Shown here: piece by piece, positions 14,903 through 23,498 of the stretch
How positions within the stretch are numbered: the stretch's first letter is position 1
Layout: every line of letters starts with the position of its first letter
NCBI GenBank assembly: GCA_035291405.1
Contig: DATDSD010000065.1
Span: 1-41,691 of the forward strand
From: UBA12026 sp035291405
GTDB lineage: Bacteria; Patescibacteriota; Microgenomatia; UBA8517
Reading direction: 5' to 3'
Length of the DNA stretch: 41,691 bases
The notes under the pieces: generated by a model
What the model saw: only the letters and a program-made list of their open reading frames with translations
Told to the model about the DNA's origin: nothing
The model's database searches: none
Program-made: the position numbers and the translations under genes

Positions 14903-14928
14903 GATTATGAAGATGGTTAAACTTATTG

Positions 14929-14934
14929 TAAAAT
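14929..14934 (+). promoter_or_regulatory. -10 element of the t6A genes
   Basis: TAAAAT (14929-14934) preceded directly by TG (no spacer base) and followed by 7 nt to the ATG at 14942, predicting a transcript that begins at the start codon. No convincing -35. Confidence 0.45.
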
Positions 14935-14941
14935 ACCGAAT

Positions 14942-15991
14942 ATGAAAATCATTATGGAAAATAGTAAAGCTATTAGTATAGCTGTTGATTACCTGTCATG
15001 GGGAAAGCTTATTTTTATGGCTACTGAAACTGTTTATATTGCAGCTGTTGATGCCACAAACCCCAAGGCCGTTTTAAAGCTAATTTCATTTAAAAATAGG
15101 CCCTTTGGAAAGCCTTTTTCTGTGGGAGTAACTAATATAAAAATGGCCGAAAAGTATGTCCTTCTAAACAAACAGGCAAAAAACTTATATGAAAGATTTT
15201 TACCAGGTCCAATTACAGTAGTCTCTAATGGGAAACATACTGTAGCCGCTGGTGTAGAAGCTGAGAATGGAACACTTGGGATTAGAATTCCTAATTATCC
15301 ATTTTTTTTACAAGTAGCTAATAAATTTAATAAACCAATAACAACAACATCTGCAAACGCAAATTATCAAAGAAGACCTTATAAATTATCCGACATACTT
15401 GATAATATTTCAGACAAACAAAAAAAATTAATAGATCTAATGATAGATGCAGGTGAACTTCCATATAATGAACCTTCTACTGTAATAGATACAACCATAG
15501 ACGAAGAACCCATTATCTTAAGACAAGGTGATATTAAACTTAAAAATAAAAATGAGATATTCTCAAGAAGCGAAGAAAATACAATGAATATTGCTAAAGA
15601 ACTTTGGCAAAAATATGAAGATTTCAAAGATAAACGTGCAATTGTTTATGCTTTAGAAGGAGAAATGGGAGTAGGTAAAACAATATTTGTAAAAGGATTA
15701 GCAAAAGCAATGGGAATTACTGACAAAGTTACTTCCCCATCTTATGATTTATTAAATAGCTATGGCAAATTAAACCATATAGATACATGGAGAATGCTAA
15801 ACCCCAACCAAGAATTAAAAGAGATTGTAACTAAGGAATTAATAAATGATAAAAGCATAATAGCTATTGAGTGGGCTGATAAGGCAAGAGACGAGATTAG
15901 AAAACATGCAGAGGATGCAATTATTGTTTGGGTAAAGATTAAATATGGAAAAAGAGAGAATGAAAGATTTATTAGTTGGGGAAATTTGTAA
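14942..15991 (+). CDS. TsaC-TsaE fusion for t6A tRNA modification
   Basis: A 349-residue fusion. Residues about 1-200 are a YrdC/Sua5 (TsaC) domain, which makes threonylcarbamoyl-AMP from Thr, bicarbonate and ATP: ISFKNRPFGKPFSVGV (KxRxxxKPF), FLPGPITVVSNG, LGIRIPNYPF and TTSANANYQRRP. Residues about 205-349 are a TsaE P-loop ATPase, which drives turnover of the TsaD complex: LEGEMGVGKTIFVKGLAKAM (Walker A at about 240-248), TSPSYDLLNSYGKLNHIDTWRM and IIAIEWADKA. Both catalytic parts look intact. tsaD starts 15 nt after the stop, so the whole pathway except TsaB is in this operon. The first ATG is used; a second at 14954 is possible. Confidence 0.93.
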   Translation: MKIIMENSKAISIAVDYLSWGKLIFMATETVYIAAVDATNPKAVLKLISFKNRPFGKPFSVGVTNIKMAEKYVLLNKQAKNLYERFLPGPITVVSNGKHTVAAGVEAENGTLGIRIPNYPFFLQVANKFNKPITTTSANANYQRRPYKLSDILDNISDKQKKLIDLMIDAGELPYNEPSTVIDTTIDEEPIILRQGDIKLKNKNEIFSRSEENTMNIAKELWQKYEDFKDKRAIVYALEGEMGVGKTIFVKGLAKAMGITDKVTSPSYDLLNSYGKLNHIDTWRMLNPNQELKEIVTKELINDKSIIAIEWADKARDEIRKHAEDAIIVWVKIKYGKRENERFISWGNL

Positions 15992-16006
15992 CATCAAATC
16001 AAAAAA

Positions 16007-17029
16007 ATGAATATTTTAGCTATAGACACCTCTTGTGATGAGACTGCTGTTGCAGTTACTCGGAACACGAAAGCATGTTCAAATGTTGTTTGGTCGCAGG
16101 CCTCACTGCACGCTAAGTTCGGTGGTGTCATGCCAAGCCTAGCTCAAAGGCAACACGAGGAACGAATTGATTACGTTTTAAATAAAGCACTGGGAAAGAA
16201 ATATCAAAACTTAAAAAATATTGATGCTATTGCAGTAACAATTGGTCCGGGCCTTTCAATTGCCCTGGGAGTAGGTATAAACAAAGCTAAAGAGCTTGCA
16301 ATTAAATACAAATTGCCTCTTATACCTATTAACCACGTTGAAGCTCATTTATTATCCCCCTTTGTAAACTCAGATACTAATATTCAATTCCCAGCACTTG
16401 GACTTGTATTATCAGGTGGAACAACAATGCTTTGTTTAATTAAGAATATTGGGAATTATGAAATACTGGCCGAAACTGGAGATGATGCCTTAGGAGAAGC
16501 TCTTGATAAAGCAGCTAGATTTTTAGGATTAGGCTATCCAGGTGGTGCTATTTTGGAAAAATTGGCCAAAGCCGGGAATCCAAAAAAATACAAACTACCC
16601 ATACCACTTATTAATGACATTAATAAAAACAGGTTTAGTTACTCGGGACTGAAAACTGCTTTTGTTAGATTCTTTAACACAATTAAAAAACCCACAAAAC
16701 AGGATATTTCAGATTTAGCCTCAACCTTTCAGGAGGTTGCATTCAAACATGTTGAAAATGTATTAGAATATCAAATTAATCATTCCTCTTTAACCTTCAA
16801 ACATCTTTTACTAGGAGGAGGTGTAGCTAACAATATTGTACTTAAGAGTAAGCTTCGCAAATTACTAAAAAACTATAATATTTCTCTTTGTGTACCGAAC
16901 AATAAAAAATTAAATGGGGACAATGCAGGCATGATTGGTGTTTGTGCATATCTTAAATATAATTCCTCAAATCTAGAACAATTTGTTAATTACGATTCTA
17001 TTGACCGTAATCCAAAATTTAGGATTTGA
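16007..17029 (+). CDS. tsaD: tRNA threonylcarbamoyladenosine transferase TsaD
   Basis: A full-length 340-residue ASKHA-fold enzyme that transfers the threonylcarbamoyl group to A37 of ANN-reading tRNAs. Family signatures: MNILAIDTSCDETAVAVT (1-18), VTIGPGLSIALGVGINKAKE (about 80-99), the metal-binding HxxxH in INHVEAHLLSPF (about 109-120), LGLVLSGGTTMLCLI (about 130-145) and LNGDNAGMIGVCAYLK near the C-terminus. It lies 15 nt after the TsaC-TsaE fusion, so all three activities are co-expressed. It ends in TGA, supporting the standard code. No TsaB gene is visible in the window. Confidence 0.97.
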   Translation: MNILAIDTSCDETAVAVTRNTKACSNVVWSQASLHAKFGGVMPSLAQRQHEERIDYVLNKALGKKYQNLKNIDAIAVTIGPGLSIALGVGINKAKELAIKYKLPLIPINHVEAHLLSPFVNSDTNIQFPALGLVLSGGTTMLCLIKNIGNYEILAETGDDALGEALDKAARFLGLGYPGGAILEKLAKAGNPKKYKLPIPLINDINKNRFSYSGLKTAFVRFFNTIKKPTKQDISDLASTFQEVAFKHVENVLEYQINHSSLTFKHLLLGGGVANNIVLKSKLRKLLKNYNISLCVPNNKKLNGDNAGMIGVCAYLKYNSSNLEQFVNYDSIDRNPKFRI

Positions 17030-17325
17030 CAAGTTGTTTCGTGGTCACTGTATTTCTTTAAAAAACATATTTCTAAACGGTAAAAAGAAGGGAGTATTTC
17101 ATCTTCACATTCTTACCAACAGATAAATACAAAAAGACATCCGCTGCACTTTTTTTAAATTATATTAAATTGACAATGTTTGATTTTAAAACTTATTCCT
17201 TTTTCGAATCTTTTCACTTAAATATATAATTTCTGTTATTGCCATTTCATTCGGAAGTTAATATTACTCTAACTACTTAGCTACTAATAACGAAGGCGTG
17301 TTAATAGAAATCTAAAACTTAAATA
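17030..17325. other. Intergenic stretch of about 300 bp, nothing recognised
   Basis: Between the convergent ends of tsaD and the 91-aa ORF. It is very AT-rich. No ORF longer than about 20 codons, no tRNA, and no strong hairpin plus T tract was found on either strand. A TTGACA at 17171-17176 lacks a good -10 at the right distance. This is the longest apparently empty stretch in the window. Confidence 0.5.
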
Positions 17326-17601
17326 TCACTTTCTCTCTAAATCTTTGGAAAAATTACAATCATTGCCCAGAAGACATTCAATACACACTTCTTTGGAGGG
17401 AGTTTCTTCACAAGTAGTAATTGCATAATTTCCTCCTACACTTTCTGTCCACAAGACTCTTTTATTTTCCCTCAAGTTTTCTTCTGCACTACTATCTTTG
17501 AAAACAAAATGCCTTTCTTTTTTTGGTACTCCTAAACGCATAGATCGTATATTACTCTCGCCCTCTGCAAAATACAAGTTTGGTGATACAATTGTAGGCA
17601 T
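17326..17601 (-). CDS. Cys-containing 91-residue ORF, unknown
   Basis: A soluble ORF with no recognised family. Taken from ATG 17601, it reads MPTIVSPNLYFAEGESN and ends with a cluster of cysteines (TTCEETPSKEVCIECLLGND, then CNFSKDLERK) that has a CxxC pair and could bind metal. It is divergent from valS with start codons sharing a CATG palindrome, so each promoter lies in the other's coding sequence. TATACT, 6 nt before its ATG, is a candidate -10. Amino-acid composition looks protein-like, but support is limited to the open frame and the promoter; a chance ORF cannot be excluded. Confidence 0.45.
   Translation of the reverse strand: MPTIVSPNLYFAEGESNIRSMRLGVPKKERHFVFKDSSAEENLRENKRVLWTESVGGNYAITTCEETPSKEVCIECLLGNDCNFSKDLERK
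17584..17592 (+). promoter_or_regulatory. Extended -10 promoter of valS, inside the opposite ORF
   Basis: TGATACAAT (TG 17584-17585, TACAAT 17587-17592), identical to the tRNA-Cys promoter element, then exactly 7 nt to the ATG at 17600. The mRNA should begin at the A of ATG. Confidence 0.6.
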
Positions 17602-19810
17602 GGACAAAGTATATAATCACAAAGACCACGAAGATGAAATTTACAAACTTTGGGAAAAGTCGGGTTCATTTAAAGCCTCCAATGATGGTGAGCCTTACAC
17701 AATTCTCATGCCTCCTCCAAATGCGAACGCTTCTCTTCATGCTGGACATGCGATGTATACAGTTGATGATATTTTAATAAGAAGAAAAAGAATGCAGGGC
17801 TATTCAGCTCTTTGGATTCCAGGAATGGATCATGCTGGTTTTGAAACCCAATATGTATATGAAAAAGAACTTGCTAAAGAGGGAAAATCTCGCATGGACT
17901 TTGATAGAGAAACACTTTACAAAAATATTTTTGATTTTGTTAAAAATAATTCTGGATTAATATTTTCTCAATTTAAACGTTTAGGTTTTTCGGCTGATTG
18001 GGATAGAAGTGTCTTTACTTTAGATGAAAATGTAACAAATCAAGTTTTTGAAACATTTAAGAAAATGGAGTCAGAGGGACTTGTTTATAGAGATAACTAT
18101 ATTGTTAATTATTGCACTCATTGTGGAACTTCTTTAGCTGAACTTGAGGTAAAGCATGTCGAAAGAATTGATTCTCTTTATTACATTAAATATCCATTAG
18201 TTAAAAGGGGTGGTTTTGTAGTAGTTGCAACAACAAGACCAGAACCAATTTTTGTAGATACTCATTTGGCTGTAAATCCTAAAAACAAGAAGAATAAACA
18301 CCTAATAGGAAATAGGGTTTTAAACCCCTTAACGGATGTTGAAATGGAAATAATTGGAGATGAGTTTGTTGATCCAGAATTTGGAACAGGAATTGTCAAA
18401 CTTACTCCAGCTCATGATGCTAATGATTATGCGGTTGCAAGAAAACACAATTTACCAATTGTTTCAGCTATAGATTGGTTTGGAAGAATTAAGGAAAATG
18501 GTGGTAAGTATGTAGGGATGAAAGTTAAGGCCGCACGAGAGGAAGTATTAAAAGATTTAGAAGAGAAGGACTTAGTTGACCATATTGATAAGAATTATAA
18601 CCACAGCGTCCTTACTTGTTATAAATGCGGCCATGATCTTGAACCAATGACCACTCCTAATTGGTTTATTAAAGTAGAGGAACTAAAGAAAAAAGTAATT
18701 GAGGTTATAGAAAATGACAAGATAAAGTTCTATCCTAAAAAGTTCAAAAAACACATGCTTTTGTGGCTTGATATCATGCACGACTGGCCAATTTCTCGTC
18801 AAATAGTCTGGGGAATTAGAATTCCGGTTTGGTACGAAGTTAATGATAATTCCAACCTACAGGTTTCGTTTATTGACAAAGAAGGTAATAAAAAATTTGG
18901 AAACATTTCCGATTTTGATTTTGATGAAGTAGAAAAAGGGCTTCAATCAGTAATTGCTGGTGCTGATTCTAAATATCTTGTAAGCAACACTAAACCCAAC
19001 GGAAAGTATTTACCAGAAACAGATACTTTCGACACATGGTTTTCTTCAGGCCAGTGGCCTGTTGTTACATTAAAAGATAATGAATTTAAATCGAGATTTC
19101 CAACTGACTTAATGGCAACACTTTCTGATATTTTGAAGTTTTGGGTATCAAGAATGATTCTCTTTTCAATTTACTTAAAAGATGAAATTCCATTTAAAGA
19201 AATTTATCTCTGGAGCATGGTCGCAGATTCAAAGGGGGTTAAGATGAGTAAGAGTAAAGGAAATGTAATAAATCCCATTGATTTGATTGATAAGTACGGC
19301 GCTGACGCACTTAGAATGTCTCTTCTTTATGGAACACCCGCTGGAAGCAAAGTAATTCTCTCAGACGACAAAGTAAGGTCAATGCGAAATTTTACCAACA
19401 AAATTTGGAATTTAGGTAGATATGTACAATTTTCATTTGAGGGTTTAAGTGAAACGTCTATTAATAGACCTGACAAATTGAACGGAGCTAATGAAAAATT
19501 ACTTTTAGAATTAAGTAATCTTATTAAAAAAGTAGATACCTCATTTGATAAATATAATTTAAACACGGCTCTCGAAGCAGTTTACGAATTTAGCTGGCAT
19601 GTGTTTGCTGACGTGTATATTGAAAAAACAAAAGAACAAATTAAGTCTAAGGATCTTTCTACCCTTTGGACCTTAAGATACACATACTTAACAATATTAA
19701 AATTACTACATCCTTTTGCTCCATTTATTACAGAGGCGGTATGGGAACAACTTAATAATTTAAGAGATCATAAGAATATAAATTTAATAACTTCTTCGTG
19801 GCCAAAATAA
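17600..19810 (+). CDS. valS: Valyl-tRNA synthetase (short form without C-terminal arm)
   Basis: A 736-residue class I synthetase that charges tRNA-Val. PPPNANASLHAGHAM (about 36-50) is the ValS version of the HIGH motif; VKMSKSKGN near residue 547 is KMSKS. The CP1 editing domain is present (VVATTRPEPIFVDTHLAVNP and FGTGIVKLTPAHDANDYAVA), as are Cys pairs YCTHC and CYKCGH. It stops at FAPFITEAVWEQL...TSSWPK, right after the anticodon-binding domain, so the C-terminal coiled-coil arm of most bacterial ValS (usual length about 870-950) is missing. The frame remains open upstream to a TTG at 17498, but the homology and the promoter both fix ATG 17600. Confidence 0.95.
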   Translation: MDKVYNHKDHEDEIYKLWEKSGSFKASNDGEPYTILMPPPNANASLHAGHAMYTVDDILIRRKRMQGYSALWIPGMDHAGFETQYVYEKELAKEGKSRMDFDRETLYKNIFDFVKNNSGLIFSQFKRLGFSADWDRSVFTLDENVTNQVFETFKKMESEGLVYRDNYIVNYCTHCGTSLAELEVKHVERIDSLYYIKYPLVKRGGFVVVATTRPEPIFVDTHLAVNPKNKKNKHLIGNRVLNPLTDVEMEIIGDEFVDPEFGTGIVKLTPAHDANDYAVARKHNLPIVSAIDWFGRIKENGGKYVGMKVKAAREEVLKDLEEKDLVDHIDKNYNHSVLTCYKCGHDLEPMTTPNWFIKVEELKKKVIEVIENDKIKFYPKKFKKHMLLWLDIMHDWPISRQIVWGIRIPVWYEVNDNSNLQVSFIDKEGNKKFGNISDFDFDEVEKGLQSVIAGADSKYLVSNTKPNGKYLPETDTFDTWFSSGQWPVVTLKDNEFKSRFPTDLMATLSDILKFWVSRMILFSIYLKDEIPFKEIYLWSMVADSKGVKMSKSKGNVINPIDLIDKYGADALRMSLLYGTPAGSKVILSDDKVRSMRNFTNKIWNLGRYVQFSFEGLSETSINRPDKLNGANEKLLLELSNLIKKVDTSFDKYNLNTALEAVYEFSWHVFADVYIEKTKEQIKSKDLSTLWTLRYTYLTILKLLHPFAPFITEAVWEQLNNLRDHKNINLITSSWPK

Positions 19811-19852
19811 ATCCCCTTGCTCCTTTTAATTAAGTATTCTAGTATCTTTAAT

Positions 19853-20104
19853 ATGGCAAGTCATAATTTTCAAAAAGATTTAGACTTTCTTTTATTTGCT
19901 ACTTTTTCTATTTTAATATTACTTCTAACTATTTTTAATTTACAAAATTTAAATACAAAAAAAATTAGTAAGATACAGGTATTGGGTGCAGAAACCAATA
20001 ATCTCTTTTGGGAAGAATTTATGTCCAAACACCCTACATATATAGAGGGTTGGGTTGAACTTGGAAGGATTGATAAGGTGGAGGAAATTGATCCGAATTT
20101 TTAA
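19853..20104 (+). CDS. Small single-TM protein, unknown
   Basis: An 83-residue ORF from ATG 19853: a basic N-terminus, one hydrophobic helix (about 12-32, FLLFATFSILILLLTIFNL) and a soluble tail ending LFWEEFMSKHPTYIEGWVEL followed by GRIDKVEEIDPNF. The tail resembles the end of a TPR-like repeat (HPTYxxGWxELxxI...IDPN). TAGTAT lies exactly 7 nt before the ATG, which would make a leaderless mRNA. It follows valS by 42 nt and converges on L25 with 14 nt between stops. Function unknown. Confidence 0.6.
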   Translation: MASHNFQKDLDFLLFATFSILILLLTIFNLQNLNTKKISKIQVLGAETNNLFWEEFMSKHPTYIEGWVELGRIDKVEEIDPNF

Positions 20105-20118
20105 AAAACTAGATTTTC

Positions 20119-20802
20119 TTAAGAATTTTCAGCTGGTTTAGATTCCTCGGCGGTTTTAACTTCACCTTCAGCTAATACCTCTCCCTCAACTGGAACTTCA
20201 CCTTCAGCTAATACCTCTCCCTCAACTGGAGCTGGAGCTTCTACAACCTCTTCCTTAATAGGAGGTTCAACTTTAACAACTATTGATTCAGGGTCTGTTT
20301 TAACTGTTACTTTCTTATCAACTTTAAGATCTTTAACGAAGATGGTCTGATCTACTTCAACCAATGAAGAAATATCAACCTCAATCTTTTCAGGAAGTTC
20401 TGTTGGAAGTGCTTCTACTTCAATTTCACTTAACTGATGTACAACAGTACCAATACTCTGTTTTTCGGCTGGAGACTCTCCAACTAATTCTACTGGAACC
20501 TTAGCAACGATTTTTTCAGTCAAATCAACTTGTCTAAAATCAATGTGTAAATAATCAGAAGTAACGGGATCAACTTGAAGGCCTGAAACCAAAACAGGTT
20601 TGTCGTTCAAGTGAATTATTTGAGTTTCTCCGGCTTTTTCAAAAACTTCCACAAATTCTTTATTATTAACAAAGACGGCCTCTGATTTTATTTTTTTACC
20701 AAAAATGTTTGCGGGTATTAAACCTTCTTTTCTTGATCTTTTTACCTTTCTTCCAAAAACATCTCTTTGGGAGGCCTTAAGTGAAAATTTTGCAGTTGTC
20801 AT
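20119..20802 (-). CDS. rplY: 50S ribosomal protein L25/general stress protein Ctc
   Basis: A 227-residue TL5/CTC-type L25 that binds 5S rRNA. The N-terminal L25 domain (about 1-95) shows LKASQRDVFGRKVKRSRKEG and LIPANIFG, then VDPVTSDYLHIDFRQVDL; the C-terminal beta domain (about 96-185) has KVPVELVGESPAE and LPEKIEVDISSLVEVDQTIF. A disordered acidic tail of about 40 residues follows, partly made of a 12-residue repeat (PVEGEVLAEGEV) encoded by a 36-bp tandem duplication. It lies 14 nt downstream of the DUF4012 gene on the same strand and has no obvious promoter of its own, so the two are probably co-transcribed. Confidence 0.93.
   Translation of the reverse strand: MTTAKFSLKASQRDVFGRKVKRSRKEGLIPANIFGKKIKSEAVFVNNKEFVEVFEKAGETQIIHLNDKPVLVSGLQVDPVTSDYLHIDFRQVDLTEKIVAKVPVELVGESPAEKQSIGTVVHQLSEIEVEALPTELPEKIEVDISSLVEVDQTIFVKDLKVDKKVTVKTDPESIVVKVEPPIKEEVVEAPAPVEGEVLAEGEVPVEGEVLAEGEVKTAEESKPAENS
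20159..20230. repeat. Perfect 36-bp tandem duplication inside rplY
   Basis: Two identical 36-bp units (20159-20194 and 20195-20230), each in frame and encoding 12 residues of the acidic C-terminal tail. The identity at third positions suggests a recent duplication, and copy number may vary between strains. Confidence 0.9.
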
Positions 20803-20816
20803 TTTTTTAAATTTAT

Positions 20817-23360
20817 TTATGGCTTAACAAATAGTTTTAAATTAAAATCTTTAGCCAAGTCTGTATTATAGAGCGAAGGACCATCTCCCGTCAAGGCTAG
20901 GTCTTGATAAGATACTTTAACACTTAATGGATCCGCTTCTGCCCCTGATTGTTTTCGAATATTTATTCTGTATTCTCCTCCTTCGAAAAGTTTATCTGTG
21001 GGAGAATTCCAAACAATTTGAATTTTATTAATTACTCCGGGGGAAACTTCAAAATAAAAACCCAGATCTTTTCTACTTTCAAAATCTACAATGTCATAGT
21101 CTAAATTTGTATAAGATCCATCTGTTTGATAGGCTCTGACACCTTTAATGGTTACTCCTTGAGGTAAAATCAAACGGGCATAATTTTTATATATTCCTGA
21201 GGCCCCCAAAGATTGACCTGCAATATTTTGGTAATTAATAAAAAGTTCATGGTGTATTGAATTTTTAGAAAGGTTTAAACTTAATTCTTGGCTCCTTTTA
21301 ATAAACAAGTTGGACTTGTTAACACCTAAGTTTGCATCAATTAAAGCATAACTATCCTCAAAACATCTTAAATTGCAATCTGTTTGCATTTTAATTTGTC
21401 CTGAATAATTTAGCCCCGTAATCGCCTCTTGTGAATTTAAATCATCAAGATAAATTTGTATGTGTCTTTCTTCTAAATTTTTGTAAATCTCCTTAAAAAA
21501 AGCTGTATATTTCCCTTTAGGTAAATTTTTCAACTCTTGTAACAAATTCCTCGAAAGTGAAGTCAAAAAACTTGCTTTTTTGATTGAACCAGCAAAAAAC
21601 TCATTCTCTACTTCGCTTTGAGTTGTATCATATAAATTATCTGAGGTTATTGTTTTATTAAAATCTACTAAATTAATAGGGCCGGTAATCTTAAGTAAAC
21701 TTTTAATTAAGTAAAGATCAATTGAAATAACCCCATCAACTTTTTGATCAATTTCTTTATCTATAAACCACTTTGCTTTTTCTGCAGAAATTTTAAAATC
21801 AGGATCCCAGTTGGAATCTCTAAAATACCAATTTGCTTCGCCCAAATATTTTCTAATAGGTTCAGGTGGATCAATATGTCCCTTTAATTGGCCATCAGCA
21901 GAATAAACGTCATTAACCACCATTTCTGTCATTCTACCTTTATCTAAAGTAATTAATGCAAAAGAGCCAATAAAGCCCCCCGTTGGACGAAGCTCCATGT
22001 TATTTTGAAAAAGTATTAAATATTTTTTTGATTTTTCCCAACCCAAAAGCTCTGAGGACCTTGACACAATCTTTTTGAGATAATAGATTTTTTGCTTAAT
22101 ATCGCTTATATTTACATTTTGGGAGACTAGAAATCCATTTATTTCTTTTCCTGCAACTCCTTGTTGTTCCTCAATATCACTTTGTAAAAAATTAATATCT
22201 GTATAAACTTTATCTAAATTGGCTGAAATTTTATCTGTATAGTCTTCTAAAACATAGATCTCACTACCTAAAATATTGTTTACTAAACCATTGGCGCTTG
22301 TAACTATTTCAATTGTATTTTTTACAATATTATTTACTTTCAAAATTAAATTTGATGATTCTATATAGAAGGTATTTCCAAAATTTATATTAACCACGCT
22401 TTTGGAAAGAAAACTAGAAAAATCTAAAATATCATTCGAAACCTCGGAGTTTTTAAATATAAATTTGGTTGATAAAAACAATGATCCAACTGAGGCTAGC
22501 AATAAAATTAAGGGTAATAGATAAATAGTTACTATAGCAACTAGAAAAAAAGTGATTCTTCTGGTTAATTTTTTCAAATTCCTTTTTTGAGGCTTTAAAT
22601 CAGTTGACTTGGTGTTGTAACTCTGCACAGGCCTTAATATTTCATTATTAATTTCATTAATCTGAGAAATATTCCACTCCTTCTTGATATCTTGTATGGA
22701 AGATTTTAGTGATGGGTTTACTTCTCTTGTAACGTCGGGGGTAATTTCTGAAAAACTATTTACTTCTTTCTTAACGTCCACGTTTTCATTTTTTAATTTT
22801 AAATACTTAGAAACAAAAACCCTTGGTTTATCATAAAAACCATGAATTAAGAGTTTTTTTCCTGAGACACCAAATGAAAAATTATCTTTTACAATCTCAC
22901 TTGCAAATTTGGATAGTGAAATGACATTAAAATTGTTATCACCAACAACAACTCTTTCACTCATTAAAGAATTTTTTATTAGTTTGTGTGAAAAGTAGTT
23001 TTCATTAAAATCAACTCCGCGTCCAAGAATCTCTGGAGCTAGAATGATCCCTAAGTTATTATTAACTTCCAAGAGATCATTTAATAATTTATTAACTTTT
23101 TCCAGATCCTCTGTTTTAACCTTATACGGAGATAATACTAAAATTTTACATTCAATGTTTTTAAGAATTTTTATTATCTCACTGCTTATTGGTAAATCGA
23201 TAAGATTAAGAATTAAATAACTAAGTTTAGAGTAATCTACTTTCAAAAAATCGTCAAAAACCAAAACATCTACATATTTATCTGAAAATTTCTCTTTTAA
23301 TTTATCTGATAAATAATTACTCTTCGAGTATAAACCAAGTATTGAATCGTAATCTTCCAT
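20817..23360 (-). CDS. DUF4012 membrane protein with N-terminal nucleotide-binding-like domain
   Basis: An 847-residue protein. Residues 1-180 look like a degraded Rossmann-type NAD-dependent epimerase domain (alternating strands; YLILNLIDLPIS, CKILVLSPYKVK). A basic linker leads to one strong transmembrane helix (about 268-295, FFLVAIVTIYLLPLILLLAS). The extracytoplasmic part carries the DUF4012 core near 445-560, with LILFQNNMELRPTGGFIGSF and GHIDPPEPIRKYLGEANWYF followed by RDSNWDPD, then a beta-rich C-terminus. DUF4012 proteins are found with cell-wall polysaccharide and LytR-type loci, so a role in envelope glycan attachment is likely but unproven. AGGA lies 7 nt before the ATG, one of few Shine-Dalgarno-like sites here. 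Confidence 0.82.
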   Translation of the reverse strand: MEDYDSILGLYSKSNYLSDKLKEKFSDKYVDVLVFDDFLKVDYSKLSYLILNLIDLPISSEIIKILKNIECKILVLSPYKVKTEDLEKVNKLLNDLLEVNNNLGIILAPEILGRGVDFNENYFSHKLIKNSLMSERVVVGDNNFNVISLSKFASEIVKDNFSFGVSGKKLLIHGFYDKPRVFVSKYLKLKNENVDVKKEVNSFSEITPDVTREVNPSLKSSIQDIKKEWNISQINEINNEILRPVQSYNTKSTDLKPQKRNLKKLTRRITFFLVAIVTIYLLPLILLLASVGSLFLSTKFIFKNSEVSNDILDFSSFLSKSVVNINFGNTFYIESSNLILKVNNIVKNTIEIVTSANGLVNNILGSEIYVLEDYTDKISANLDKVYTDINFLQSDIEEQQGVAGKEINGFLVSQNVNISDIKQKIYYLKKIVSRSSELLGWEKSKKYLILFQNNMELRPTGGFIGSFALITLDKGRMTEMVVNDVYSADGQLKGHIDPPEPIRKYLGEANWYFRDSNWDPDFKISAEKAKWFIDKEIDQKVDGVISIDLYLIKSLLKITGPINLVDFNKTITSDNLYDTTQSEVENEFFAGSIKKASFLTSLSRNLLQELKNLPKGKYTAFFKEIYKNLEERHIQIYLDDLNSQEAITGLNYSGQIKMQTDCNLRCFEDSYALIDANLGVNKSNLFIKRSQELSLNLSKNSIHHELFINYQNIAGQSLGASGIYKNYARLILPQGVTIKGVRAYQTDGSYTNLDYDIVDFESRKDLGFYFEVSPGVINKIQIVWNSPTDKLFEGGEYRINIRKQSGAEADPLSVKVSYQDLALTGDGPSLYNTDLAKDFNLKLFVKP

Positions 23361-23443
23361 TTATTAATCCTATCATACATAAGGTAAAATATTTGTTATA
23401 TTTTCCGTAAGTAATTTAATTTGTTTTATAATTTATTTAATAA

Positions 23444-23480
23444 TTTTCCCGTTGAAGATAGGTGGTTTTCCCGTTGAAGA
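23444..23480. repeat. 15-bp direct repeat pair with 22-bp period
   Basis: TTTTCCCGTTGAAGA occurs at 23444-23458 and again at 23466-23480. The 22-bp spacing is about two helical turns, placing both copies on the same DNA face, as expected of a tandem protein-binding site. It lies 85-120 bp upstream of the DUF4012 gene and 19 bp past the RNase H stop. Confidence 0.7.
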
Positions 23481-23498
23481 GTAAGGTCTGTTATAAAT

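Noticed and set aside
17030..17325. Small RNA gene in the tsaD-downstream spacer
   Set aside because: A TTGACA is present but no suitable -10 or terminator hairpin accompanies it.
17498..17599. N-terminal extension of ValS by 34 codons
   Set aside because: The extra residues are unlike any ValS, start at TTG and cross the extended -10; ATG 17600 fits homology and promoter.
23444..23480. Possible minimal CRISPR array
   Set aside because: Only two 15-bp copies with a 7-nt spacer, no Cas genes; the period is far too short.
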